The notes under the pieces are model-generated. The model was not told the origin of the DNA and did no database searches. It saw nothing but the letters and a program-made list of their open reading frames with translations. Below are positions 7,583 through 16,730 of a stretch of 64,000 nt of DNA, piece after piece. The stretch lies in NCBI GenBank assembly GCA_002421685.1, contig DISB01000016.1, positions 252,245-316,244 on the forward strand. Direction: 5' to 3'. Position numbers and translations under genes: made by a program. The stretch's first letter is position 1. The number at the start of each line of letters is the position of its first letter. The DNA comes from Bacteroidetes bacterium UBA6221 (GTDB lineage Bacteria > Bacteroidota > Bacteroidia > Chitinophagales > Chitinophagaceae).

Positions 7583-9181
7583 ATGGCAAAAGTAAAAAAG
7601 GACGAGGTTGAAGAACCTTTAGAAAAAAAACTATGGAAGGCTGCCGACAAGCTACGCAAGAATATGGACGCGGCCGAGTATAAGCACGTGGTGCTGGGCC
7701 TGATATTCCTCAAGTATATATCCGATGCGTTTGAAGAGCTGTATGACCAACTGGTAGCGCAGAAAGCCGAAGGCGCCGACCCCGAAGATAAAAACGAGTA
7801 CATAGCCGAAAAAGTGTTTTACGTACCCCCCAGCAGCCGCTGGCGCTGGATACAGGGGCGCGCCGCGCTGCCCTCTATAGGCAAAGACATAGACGACGCT
7901 ATGGATGCCATAGAAAAAGACAACCCCACACTGCGCGGCGTACTGCCCAAAGTATATGCGCAGGAAAAACTGGACAAGGCCGGCCTGGGCGGACTGGTGA
8001 ACCTGGTGGGCAGTGCCACGCTGGGCACCAAAGAAGCGCAGAGCAAAGATATACTGGGCCGCGTGTTCGAATACTTTTTGGGAGAGTTTGCACTAGCCGA
8101 GGGCAAGAAGGGCGGGCAGTTCTACACGCCGGAGAGTGTGGTAAAGCTGCTGGTAGAAATGCTGGAACCCTACGAGGGCCGCGTGTTCGACCCCTGCTGC
8201 GGCAGCGGCGGCATGTTTGTGCAGAGCGAGAAGTTTATAGAAAGCCACAGCGGCCACTATAAAAACGGCAACGGCAAAAAACTGGCGCTTAACCCCGCCG
8301 ACCGCATCAGCATATACGGGCAGGAGAGCAACCAGACCACCTGGCGGCTGGCACGCATGAACCTGGCCATACGCGGCATAGACGCCAGCAATGTAAAGTG
8401 GAACAACGAGGGCAGTTTCCTCAACGATGCGCACAAAGACCTGAAGGCCGACTACATCATAGCCAACCCCCCGTTTAACGACAGCGACTGGAGCGGAGAG
8501 CTGCTGCGCGACGACGCCCGCTGGAGCGTGATGGGACAAAAACTGATACCGCCCACCGGCAATGCCAACTATGCGTGGATACAGCACTTCCTCTACCACA
8601 TGGCGTCTACGGGCATGGCGGGCTTTGTACTGGCCAAGGGCTCCCTCACTACACAAAGCAGCGGTGAGGGCGACATACGGCAGGCCATGATAGATAAAGA
8701 CCTGGTGGACTGCATCGTCAACCTGCCCACCAAGCTCTTCCTCAATACGCAGATACCCGCCTGCCTCTGGTTTGTGCGGCGCAACAAGCAAAAGCGAAAA
8801 GGTGAAATACTCTTTATAGACGCCCGCAACATGGGCGAGCTCATCAACCGGAAGAACAGGATACTGACCGATGGTAAAGATGGCGAAGACGGCGATATAC
8901 AGAAGATAGCCGCTACCTACCACAACTGGCGCACGGGCGATGCCCCCTATGCCGACGAGCCGGGCTTTTGCAAAAGCGCCACACTGCACGAGGTAAAGGA
9001 AAAAGGCTATGTGCTGACACCCGGCAGGTATATAGACCTGGCCGCCGATGATGATGATTTTGACTTTAACGAACGCTTTGCCACGCTGAAAGAAGAGCTG
9101 CAACAACAGATGGCCGAAGAGGCGGAGTTGAACAAAAGGATAATGGACAACCTGGGGAAAATAGAAATGAAACCCCTATAA
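7583..9181 (+). CDS. hsdM: Type I restriction-modification system methyltransferase subunit
   Basis: A 532-residue protein using ATG at 7583; an upstream in-frame GTG at 7535 would add unlikely residues. The N-terminal helical region (EPLEKKLWKAADKLRKNM ... LGLIFLKYISDAF) is typical of HsdM. GGQFYTPESVVKLLVEML leads into the SAM-binding motif DPCCGSGGMF at about 203, and the catalytic motif NPPF is at about 295, as in N6-adenine methylases. With HsdS it methylates host sites, and with HsdR it forms the restriction complex. It is the first gene of a locus that runs to 16730. It lacks an obvious Shine-Dalgarno, as usual in Bacteroidota. Confidence 0.96.
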   Translation: MAKVKKDEVEEPLEKKLWKAADKLRKNMDAAEYKHVVLGLIFLKYISDAFEELYDQLVAQKAEGADPEDKNEYIAEKVFYVPPSSRWRWIQGRAALPSIGKDIDDAMDAIEKDNPTLRGVLPKVYAQEKLDKAGLGGLVNLVGSATLGTKEAQSKDILGRVFEYFLGEFALAEGKKGGQFYTPESVVKLLVEMLEPYEGRVFDPCCGSGGMFVQSEKFIESHSGHYKNGNGKKLALNPADRISIYGQESNQTTWRLARMNLAIRGIDASNVKWNNEGSFLNDAHKDLKADYIIANPPFNDSDWSGELLRDDARWSVMGQKLIPPTGNANYAWIQHFLYHMASTGMAGFVLAKGSLTTQSSGEGDIRQAMIDKDLVDCIVNLPTKLFLNTQIPACLWFVRRNKQKRKGEILFIDARNMGELINRKNRILTDGKDGEDGDIQKIAATYHNWRTGDAPYADEPGFCKSATLHEVKEKGYVLTPGRYIDLAADDDDFDFNERFATLKEELQQQMAEEAELNKRIMDNLGKIEMKPL

Positions 9182-9257
9182 AAAACGGAACCCGGAAGTT
9201 TGGCATGAGCCAGGGACAACCGGGATTAAGATAAACAAAGGTATAAAATTTTACAGT

Positions 9258-9377
9258 ATGAAAACAATAGCAATAATTAAGGTTGAGTATATGGGTGTGG
9301 ACATACTCATTCCCTATAAGGAGGATGCGGTGAATGATTTTAAAGACACCAATTGTGTACAAAGCACTGCAAGATGA
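9258..9377 (+). CDS. Short ORF, possibly the N-terminal part of a frameshifted gene
   Basis: ATG at 9258 opens a 39-codon frame (MKTIAIIKVEYMGVDILIPY...) that ends at TGA 9375-9377. It overlaps the start of the 9334-9669 frame by 44 bp in a different phase. The sequence reads like a genuine N-terminus with beta-strand character, whereas the downstream frame starts without a convincing initiation context. The two may be one gene interrupted by a frameshift, or a translationally coupled pair. No family recognised. Confidence 0.4.
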   Translation: MKTIAIIKVEYMGVDILIPYKEDAVNDFKDTNCVQSTAR

Positions 9378-9669
9378 TAATCTGTTTAAGGTATTCAAAA
9401 ACCCAATTTGGTTTTATGTAAAATCAGATGAAGAGCTAAGTAATTTTGTGAAGAATTTTTTTAACGAAAATCAGGGACAAAAGGTAAAGTATTTAGAAAT
9501 TCTTGAAAAAGATTTTGCTAATATGAAAACCATAGAGACACCATTTGGCGATATCGAACTACCCACTGAAAAAGCGTATTCAATACCGGTAATCGTTAGG
9601 GAAAGTCAAGACGGACTGCCAATCGTTGACGATACGGTTTTGCCGGTTTTATTTATTAATAAACAATAA
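9334..9669 (+). CDS. Small unknown protein within the type I RM locus
   Basis: A 111-residue frame beginning MILKTPIVYKALQDD and containing IWFYVKSDEELSNFVKNFF and FGDIELPTEKAYSIPVIV. It is acidic, with no signal peptide or membrane segment. It lies between hsdM and an 86-residue gene, and its stop is 4 bp before the next ATG. The true N-terminus may come from the 9258 frame in another phase, see that entry. AT-richer than hsdM. I do not recognise it; the position suggests an accessory gene of the RM operon. Confidence 0.6.
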   Translation: MILKTPIVYKALQDDNLFKVFKNPIWFYVKSDEELSNFVKNFFNENQGQKVKYLEILEKDFANMKTIETPFGDIELPTEKAYSIPVIVRESQDGLPIVDDTVLPVLFINKQ

Positions 9670-9673
9670 CGCA

Positions 9674-9934
9674 ATGGCGACCGTAACACGTACACGAACC
9701 ATAAGGCCATCTACACGACTGGCTACCTCTGTAAATTACAGGGTGAATGTGGAGAAGGTATTGGCCGGCGATATGCTGGAAGTGCATATCATGCACGAGA
9801 GCAAGCCTTTTAAAAGGACATTCCGTTTTGAAGGCAGGCAACTGGCGGGTAGAAACAACATCAGCTTTAAGGTAGCGGAGACAGGCAATACAGTACACAT
9901 AACATGGAGCGGGGCACAGCCCATAAATTTATAA
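9674..9934 (+). CDS. Small basic unknown protein upstream of hsdS
   Basis: An 86-residue protein starting at ATG 9674, 4 bp after the previous stop; an earlier in-frame start would overlap that gene. It is rich in Arg and Thr at the N-terminus (MATVTRTRTIRPSTRLATS) and then has a beta-type pattern (YRVNVEKVLAGDMLEVHIM, FKRTFRFEGRQLAGRNNISF). No catalytic motif is visible. It is separated from hsdS by 3 bp, so it is in the same transcript. A small nucleic-acid-binding or structural accessory protein is possible; I cannot assign a family. Confidence 0.65.
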   Translation: MATVTRTRTIRPSTRLATSVNYRVNVEKVLAGDMLEVHIMHESKPFKRTFRFEGRQLAGRNNISFKVAETGNTVHITWSGAQPINL

Positions 9935-9937
9935 CCA

Positions 9938-11107
9938 ATGGCGGAGTGGAAGGAAGATATAATTGGGAGCTATATTCAATTAATTAATGGATATGCATTT
10001 AAATCTAAAGACTTTTTAGACGTAGAATTAAATGGTGCCTTACCAGTAGTTAAGATAAAAAATGTTGCAAATGGAGATGTTAACCTAAATAACGTCCAAT
10101 ACCACAACTTCCACAGTTCTTTGAAGAAATACCTAATCGAAGAAAATGATGTACTTATCGCAATGACAGGAAATCACCCGCAAGCCAAAACGCAGGTCGT
10201 GGGCGATGTATCAAAGTACAAGTTGAAAGATAAGGCATTGCTAAATCAGCGAGTTGGGAAAATAGTTGCAGAAAGCAATACTAACCTTTCTTTCATTTAT
10301 TATTTTTTTAAAGACGAAGCAACACATCAATATTTAGCAAGTCAATCATCAGGAAGTGCGAATCAAGCAAACATATCAAAGGACGACATTTTGAATATCC
10401 CAGTCCTCCTCCCCCCCTTGCCCGAGCAGGAGGCGATAGCGGAGGTACTCAGCAGCCTCGACGATAAAATAGACCTCCTCCACCGGCAAAACAAAACCCT
10501 CGAAAGCATGGCAGAGGCCCTCTTCCGCCAGTGGTTTGTAGAAGAAGCACAGGAGGATTGGGAGGAGGTGACGTTGGGGGAGGTTGTAAATATTTATGAT
10601 AGTAAGCGAATTCCATTATCAAGTCTTGAAAGAGAAAAAATGAAAGATGGCTATCTATATCCATATTACGGAGCAGCCACAATAATGGATTATGTAAATG
10701 AATATATTTTTGACGGAGAATATATTTTAATGGGTGAGGATGGTACTGTAGAAACCGATGAAGGCTATCCCGTTTTACAATTGCCTGTAGGAAAGTTTTG
10801 GGTAAACAACCATGCACATGTTTTGGAGGCAAAGAGCCCTTATAGTAACTTTTTAATTTATATTTTCTTAAAGAGTACCAATATAACGAACATAATTACT
10901 GGTGCAGTTCAACCGAAAATTAACCAAGAGGCATTAAAAGGAATTCCTTTTTTAAAGCCGTCAATCAATATTATTACAAGTACGGTAAAAAACTTTGAAT
11001 CTTATTGGCAAAAAATTAAGGCCAACCAATCCCAAATCCGCACGCTCACGCAGCTACGCGATACGCTGCTGCCTAAATTGATGAGCGGCGAGGTAAGGGT
11101 GAAATAA
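9938..11107 (+). CDS. hsdS: Type I restriction-modification specificity subunit
   Basis: A 389-residue protein with the two-half HsdS architecture. The first target-recognition domain covers about 1-145. The central conserved segment (LPPLPEQEAIAEVLSSLDDKI ... ALFRQWFVEEA) covers about 150-205. A second target-recognition domain follows, then a closing conserved helix (QSQIRTLTQLRDTLLPKLMSGEVRV). It decides which DNA sequence HsdM and HsdR act on. The two recognition domains are clearly AT-rich, while the conserved spacer at about 10400-10570 is GC-rich like hsdM and hsdR. This mosaic suggests recent domain exchange. Confidence 0.95.
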   Translation: MAEWKEDIIGSYIQLINGYAFKSKDFLDVELNGALPVVKIKNVANGDVNLNNVQYHNFHSSLKKYLIEENDVLIAMTGNHPQAKTQVVGDVSKYKLKDKALLNQRVGKIVAESNTNLSFIYYFFKDEATHQYLASQSSGSANQANISKDDILNIPVLLPPLPEQEAIAEVLSSLDDKIDLLHRQNKTLESMAEALFRQWFVEEAQEDWEEVTLGEVVNIYDSKRIPLSSLEREKMKDGYLYPYYGAATIMDYVNEYIFDGEYILMGEDGTVETDEGYPVLQLPVGKFWVNNHAHVLEAKSPYSNFLIYIFLKSTNITNIITGAVQPKINQEALKGIPFLKPSINIITSTVKNFESYWQKIKANQSQIRTLTQLRDTLLPKLMSGEVRVK

Positions 11108-11112
11108 TTGTT

Positions 11113-11664
11113 ATGATACAACTGACTACTATAGAACAATCCATCATAAACACGATGCGCGAGTTTGAAGCGAGTGCTTCGGGCATCCTTAAGAATAATG
11201 CGCCTTGGACAAGAGGCATAAAAAGGAGGCTTTATGACTTGGGCTGCAAATACGACTATACAATCTGTGCTTCCGGCTTGGACGGTGACAGTGAGGCTGA
11301 ATGGCTCTATGACGTGGTTTGGTATAAAGAAGATGGTAAGGGACAAGATGCACGCCTTGTAGATGTTCCTATGATAGCTGAGTGTGAATGGAATGCGGGC
11401 ATAGGCCATATTAAATATGATTTTGAAAAATTGCTGTTGGGCAATGCACCGCTCAGGGTAATGATATGCCAGGCAACAACAGATACCATGCAGGCTACTA
11501 AAGACTATTTCGCAGATGCCATAGATAAGTACCCGTACAATAGTCGCGATGCGCGATTCTTAATAATCATATTAGAGACCACATCGGAGACGTTTAACTA
11601 TATGCTGATAACCAATGGTGAGAACCATGAATTACAAACACACCTAAAACAGCTCCATACATAA
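11113..11664 (+). CDS. Unknown protein, possible degenerate PD-(D/E)XK fold, in RM operon
   Basis: A 183-residue soluble protein. The pattern WLYDVVWY (Asp67), MIAECEWN (Glu90 and Glu92) and IKYDFEKLLLGNAPLRVMI resembles the beta-strand core of restriction-endonuclease-like proteins. The usual final Lys is replaced by Glu, so activity is doubtful. It starts 5 bp after the hsdS stop and is therefore in the operon. It may be an accessory or regulatory component of the RM system, or a passenger defence gene. The fold suggestion comes from reading motifs only and needs a profile search. Confidence 0.6.
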   Translation: MIQLTTIEQSIINTMREFEASASGILKNNAPWTRGIKRRLYDLGCKYDYTICASGLDGDSEAEWLYDVVWYKEDGKGQDARLVDVPMIAECEWNAGIGHIKYDFEKLLLGNAPLRVMICQATTDTMQATKDYFADAIDKYPYNSRDARFLIIILETTSETFNYMLITNGENHELQTHLKQLHT

Positions 11665-11703
11665 ATTATATATCTTTAAATAACTTAAAAACAACTGAGT
11701 ACT

Positions 11704-13497
11704 ATGCAAGAACCATTCAAACCACTAAGCCTTTCCATCAGGGAGTTATTCGGAAATGCTGATTCACTATATAAGATACCGCAGTATCAGCGCCCATACA
11801 AATGGCAAGACGAGCAGGTTGACAGATTGTGGGATGATATATATGAAGCCTATCAGAGTGGAGAAGAAAACTATTTTTTAGGGTCTGTCATTACAGCTAA
11901 GCCGAGGGAGGATGAACGATCTGCTTATGTGGATGTCGTCGATGGGCAACAGCGGCTTACAACCCTCATGATTTTGTTTTGCGTTGTCAGAGACTTATAC
12001 CCCGGCTTGAACGACGACAAAGAAGAAGACCCGCTGGCTGTCGATATTAATACAATCAATACCTCTATTACATTGCACGGTAAGTCGAAACGGTTAAAGC
12101 TGTATACTCACCGCCAACACCAAAGCGACTTTGAAACGCTCATCTTGAACGGGGATACAAAAAGATTGAGTAAACCATATAAGTACCAAATACGTACCGA
12201 TGAAGAGCCGAAGTATAAATTTATGAATACGGCTGCCATATTTACAGGCAAGCTGGAAGCATTAGGTGAAGAAAAGGTAGCTGACTTTATTGATTATCTG
12301 TTCAATAAAGTCATGATTATCCGGATAGACTGTATGAACAGGGGGTTTGCAATCAAATTGTTCCAAGTGCTGAACGACAGGGGTATGGATTTGACCGCTG
12401 CAGATTTGATAAAGAGTTTCCTCATAGAAAAGCTTTACTCCAGGTACAAAGACGATAATGACACCGCGAAAATAAAAGAGGAACAGTTTATTGCAGATTG
12501 GCGGGAAATGGAACAGACAGTTAAGAGCAGTGATGTAAGTATGAATGACCTGTTCATTATATATGAATACTACTTGCTCGGTTACAATCCACGCAGGTCA
12601 CTATACGATGAATTACAGGACGCTTTCGAACACAGAGACCCCAATGATGTGATTAATGATATCAAGTTGTTTGCAGAGACTTATTTGAAAGACATCTGTG
12701 AGTCACAGGACACCGTTTTATTCTCCTTTTGGTATATCCGATGGAATATGTACTGGAAGAGTATTTTATTAACAGCCCTGCATACAAAATACCCACAGTA
12801 CGACGAGTTGAAATTGCAGTTGCGCAGGTTTTACTATCTATATTGGATTGCAGGCAAGACACTTTCGCAGATAAAACAAACGTCCTTTAATATTATAAAA
12901 TGGGTAAAAGAAGGCAAATCAATGTCAGCGATTGAACTTCAATTAAATAACAAAATTAATGATGACAATATTATCAGCCTTGCTACAGCCAATCTCCAAT
13001 CTCAACAGATAGCATCCGAACCATGGATTAAGCCTCTGTTATTATTGATGGAATATAATGCTACAGATAATAGCAAGAAGCAAGGGTTCATTTCATTAAG
13101 CAAAGACTTGCACCTGGAGCATATACTGCCTGTAAAATATTATCGGTTTAATGAGTGGTCTCATTTCACAAAAGAACATGCGGACAAATGGCTTAATAGT
13201 GCAGGAAACCTTACGCTGTTGAGCGGTAAGAAAAACATTGAAGCCAGCAACAGTCCTTTTGCTACTAAAATCGGTGTTTATAAAGGTAAAGGCAAGTATG
13301 ACAACAAGAATGAAAAAATTACCGCATTTGCCATAACACAGTCAGTAATGTATGACTATGAAAGCAGTAAGTATGGGAAACAATGGAATTTAGACGCAGT
13401 GTATGACAGGTGGGAATGGTTTTTCACTGAAGCACAAAATCTTTTAAAAGTGGATTTCACAGAGGTAATTAAAGCGCATCAAACAGAGCTTGTATGA
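11704..13497 (+). CDS. GmrSD-like DUF262/DUF1524 nuclease inside the type I RM operon
   Basis: A 597-residue protein. The N-terminal DUF262 domain has YKIPQYQRPYKW and the nucleotide-binding/hydrolysis motif DGQQR at 80-84. The C-terminal DUF1524 domain has an HNH-type site HLEHILP at about 470, followed by WLNSAGNLTLLSGKKNIEASN. This arrangement is that of GmrSD family type IV restriction enzymes, which cut modified (for example glucosylated hydroxymethylcytosine) DNA. Its stop overlaps the hsdR start in ATGA, so the two are translationally coupled. Substrate specificity cannot be read from the sequence. Confidence 0.9.
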   Translation: MQEPFKPLSLSIRELFGNADSLYKIPQYQRPYKWQDEQVDRLWDDIYEAYQSGEENYFLGSVITAKPREDERSAYVDVVDGQQRLTTLMILFCVVRDLYPGLNDDKEEDPLAVDINTINTSITLHGKSKRLKLYTHRQHQSDFETLILNGDTKRLSKPYKYQIRTDEEPKYKFMNTAAIFTGKLEALGEEKVADFIDYLFNKVMIIRIDCMNRGFAIKLFQVLNDRGMDLTAADLIKSFLIEKLYSRYKDDNDTAKIKEEQFIADWREMEQTVKSSDVSMNDLFIIYEYYLLGYNPRRSLYDELQDAFEHRDPNDVINDIKLFAETYLKDICESQDTVLFSFWYIRWNMYWKSILLTALHTKYPQYDELKLQLRRFYYLYWIAGKTLSQIKQTSFNIIKWVKEGKSMSAIELQLNNKINDDNIISLATANLQSQQIASEPWIKPLLLLMEYNATDNSKKQGFISLSKDLHLEHILPVKYYRFNEWSHFTKEHADKWLNSAGNLTLLSGKKNIEASNSPFATKIGVYKGKGKYDNKNEKITAFAITQSVMYDYESSKYGKQWNLDAVYDRWEWFFTEAQNLLKVDFTEVIKAHQTELV

Positions 13498-16400
13498 CCC
13501 TGCTTTCCGAAAATATCATAGAACAATCGGCCCTTGAGCTGCTGCAGGCCATTGGCTGGCAGTACGCCCATGGCAAAGATATTTCGCCCGATGGCATAGC
13601 CGCCGAGCGGGAGAGTTTCAGCGATGTGGTATTGGCAGGCAGGCTGCGGGCAGCCGTGGCGCGTATCAATCCGCACATACCCGCCCCGGCGCAGGAGCAG
13701 GCGGTGCAAAAAGCCCTGCGCATCTACAGCCCCGATGTGCTGCACAACAACGAGCTTTTTCATGAAATGCTGGTGGAGAAAGTAAAAATACCTTATCAGC
13801 AAGATGGCTTTGAGCGCAGCCACGAGGTGGCATTGATAGACTTTACCGAAGGGAACGATAACAACGACTTCCTGGCCGTCAACCAGTACACCATAATAGA
13901 GAACGGCAAAAACAAACGCACCGATGTGCTGCTCTTCGTCAACGGCCTGCCCCTGGTGCTGATGGAGCTGAAAAACGCAGCTTCTGAACAGGCCACTATG
14001 GATAGTGCCTACCAGCAGGTGCAAACCTACAAGTCCGTGCTGCCCTCGCTGTTTACCTACAATGAGGTATGCATCATCAGCGACGGGCTGGAGTGCAGGG
14101 CGGGCAGCCTCTCGGCAGGCCTCAGCCGCTATATGGCATGGAAGACCGCCGATGGCAAAACCGAGGCGTCAAAATACCGCCCGCAGTTGGAGACATTGAT
14201 AAAAGGTATGTTGCCACCCGCCACCCTGCTGGATATGGTGCGCAACTTCATAGTATTCGAGAAAACTAAAAAAACCGACGCCGCCACGGGCCTCACCACC
14301 GTGCAGACGGTGAAGAAGCTGGCGGCATACCACCAGTACTACGCGGTCAACAAGGCCGTGCAGTCGGGCGTCAAAGCATCGGGTATAGATGGCGACAAGC
14401 GCGGTGGCGTGGTATGGCATACACAGGGTTCGGGCAAGAGCCTCAGCATGGTGTTCTTTGCCGGCAAGCTCATCACCGCCCCGCAAATGGAGAACCCCAC
14501 CATAGTAGTGCTTACCGACCGAAACGACCTGGACGACCAGTTGTTCGACACCTTCGCGGCGTCGCGCCAGCTATTGCGGCAAGACCCTGTACAGGCCCGC
14601 GACCGTCAGCACCTGAAGGAACTGTTGCAGGTGGCCAGCGGGGGCATCGTATTCACCACCATACAAAAGTTTTTGCCCGAAGGGGAGAAAAATATATATG
14701 ACAAATTATCAGACAGGCGCAATATAATTGTTATAGCCGACGAAGCCCACCGTACCCAATACGGCTTTGAGGCCAAAGTGGTAAAGCAGGTAGATAAAGA
14801 AACCAAAGAACAGTTGGGCCATCGTATCGTGTACGGCTTTGCCAAGTATATGCGCGACGCCCTGCCCGCTGCCACTTATGTGGGCTTTACCGGCACGCCT
14901 ATCGAAAGTACGGACGTGAACACCCCACAAGTATTTGGGCACTACGTGGATATATATGATATAGCGCAGGCGGTGGAAGACGGCGCTACGGTGCGCATCT
15001 ACTACGAGAGCCGCCTGGCCAAGGTGAACATTACCGACGAAGGGCGGAAGCTGATAGAAGAGTTTGATACGGAGCTGGAAGAAGACGAAGAAGTGACAGA
15101 AAGGCAAAAGGCCAAGGCCAAATGGGCGAAGCTGGAAGCCATAGTGGGGCAGAAAGAACGGCTGGAAAACCTGGCAAAAGATATAGTGGCGCATTACGAA
15201 GAGCGCAACAAGGTATTTGACGGCAAGGCAATGGTAGTGTGTATGAGCCGCAGGATAGCGGCGGAGTTGTACAGCCACATCATAGCCCTGCGCCCCGAAT
15301 GGCACAGCGACGACCTGGGCAAGGGCGCCATCAAAGTGGTAATGACCACCAATAGTGCCGACGGGCCGGAAATACAGCGCCACCACACCACCAAAGAGCA
15401 GCGCCGTATGCTGGCCGACAGGGTGAAAGACCCCGCCGACCCGCTGCGCCTCGTCATAGTGCGCGATATGTGGCTCACGGGTTTTGACGCGCCCTGCCTG
15501 CATACCCTGTATGTAGATAAGCCCATGCGCGGCCACAACCTGATGCAGGCAATCGCGCGGGTCAACAGGGTGTTTGCAGACAAGCCCGGCGGCCTGGTGG
15601 TCGATTACCTGGGCATAGCTACCGATTTAAAAAAGGCATTGTCTTTCTATTCAGACGCCGGCGGCAAAGGCGACCCTACCGAAAAACTGGAGCAGGCCAT
15701 CGGCGCCATGCTGGAAAAACTGGAAGTAGTGCGGCAGATGTTTGCCGAAGAGTCCAACAACAAAGAAGAGCTAACGCTGGCCGAACCCGAAGCCTACTAT
15801 GCCAATGATACAGGTTCAGGTTTCAATTACAGGCGTTTCTTCTCTGCCCCACCGCAGGATAAATTGTCCATCATACTGCAGGCCGAGAACCATATAGCTG
15901 GGTTGAAGGATGGTAACGAGCGGTTCATACGCGAAGTGCTGATACTCAGCCAGGCATTTGCGCTGGCAGTGCCGCACGAGGCGGCCATGGCTATAAAAGA
16001 CGAGCTGGCTTTCCTCCAGGCGGTACGCTCGCGGTTGGTCAAGTTTACCGGCACGGGTAGCGGCCGCAGCGATTACGAAATAGAAACCGCGGTAAAAAAC
16101 ATCATAGACGAAGCCATCAGCAGCGACAAGGTAATAGACATATTTGAAGCCGCCGGCCTGCCCAAGCCGGATATATCCATCCTGTCAGACGAGTTCATGC
16201 TGGAGGTAAAAGGTATGAAGCACAAAAACCTGGCGCTGGAGCTGCTGAAGAAGATACTGAACGACGAGATAAAAGCCCGAAGCAAGAGCAGCCTGGTGCG
16301 CAGCCGCAAGCTGATAGAAATGCTGGAAGGCGCGTTAAAACGTTACCAGAACAACCTGCTGAGCACTACGGAGATCATACAGGAGCTCATCAACATAGCC

Positions 16401-16730
16401 AAAGACATCAGGGCCGGCGATGAGGCCGCCGCGCAGTCGGGGCTCAACAAAGATGAGATAGCATTTTACGAAGCCCTGGCCGAAAACGACAGCGCCATAG
16501 AGGTGCTGGGCGACGAGCAGTTGCGTGTGATAGCCCGCGAGGTGGCGGAAAAAATACGCGCCAATACCACCATCGACTGGACCATACGCGAAAGCGCCCG
16601 CGCCCGCCTGATGGTAGTGGTGCGCCGCACGCTCAACAAATACGGCTACCCGCCCGATATGCAGGCCAGAGCCATAGAAACAGTAATGAAACAAGCCGCC
16701 ATGATGGCTGATTATGTATTGGAAGAATGA
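13494..16730 (+). CDS. hsdR: Type I restriction-modification endonuclease/translocase subunit
   Basis: A 1078-residue protein of the normal HsdR size. The nuclease domain shows Asp144 ... Glu158-Leu-Lys160 (DVLLF...LMELK). The motor has Walker A GSGKS at 312-316 and DEAH at 416-419, then GFTGTPIE, with helicase motifs continuing to IARVNRV. The C-terminal helical part contacts HsdM/HsdS. The start ATG at 13494 overlaps the preceding stop by 4 bp. All key residues are present, so restriction is probably active. It is the last gene of the locus. Confidence 0.97.
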   Translation: MTLLSENIIEQSALELLQAIGWQYAHGKDISPDGIAAERESFSDVVLAGRLRAAVARINPHIPAPAQEQAVQKALRIYSPDVLHNNELFHEMLVEKVKIPYQQDGFERSHEVALIDFTEGNDNNDFLAVNQYTIIENGKNKRTDVLLFVNGLPLVLMELKNAASEQATMDSAYQQVQTYKSVLPSLFTYNEVCIISDGLECRAGSLSAGLSRYMAWKTADGKTEASKYRPQLETLIKGMLPPATLLDMVRNFIVFEKTKKTDAATGLTTVQTVKKLAAYHQYYAVNKAVQSGVKASGIDGDKRGGVVWHTQGSGKSLSMVFFAGKLITAPQMENPTIVVLTDRNDLDDQLFDTFAASRQLLRQDPVQARDRQHLKELLQVASGGIVFTTIQKFLPEGEKNIYDKLSDRRNIIVIADEAHRTQYGFEAKVVKQVDKETKEQLGHRIVYGFAKYMRDALPAATYVGFTGTPIESTDVNTPQVFGHYVDIYDIAQAVEDGATVRIYYESRLAKVNITDEGRKLIEEFDTELEEDEEVTERQKAKAKWAKLEAIVGQKERLENLAKDIVAHYEERNKVFDGKAMVVCMSRRIAAELYSHIIALRPEWHSDDLGKGAIKVVMTTNSADGPEIQRHHTTKEQRRMLADRVKDPADPLRLVIVRDMWLTGFDAPCLHTLYVDKPMRGHNLMQAIARVNRVFADKPGGLVVDYLGIATDLKKALSFYSDAGGKGDPTEKLEQAIGAMLEKLEVVRQMFAEESNNKEELTLAEPEAYYANDTGSGFNYRRFFSAPPQDKLSIILQAENHIAGLKDGNERFIREVLILSQAFALAVPHEAAMAIKDELAFLQAVRSRLVKFTGTGSGRSDYEIETAVKNIIDEAISSDKVIDIFEAAGLPKPDISILSDEFMLEVKGMKHKNLALELLKKILNDEIKARSKSSLVRSRKLIEMLEGALKRYQNNLLSTTEIIQELINIAKDIRAGDEAAAQSGLNKDEIAFYEALAENDSAIEVLGDEQLRVIAREVAEKIRANTTIDWTIRESARARLMVVVRRTLNKYGYPPDMQARAIETVMKQAAMMADYVLEE

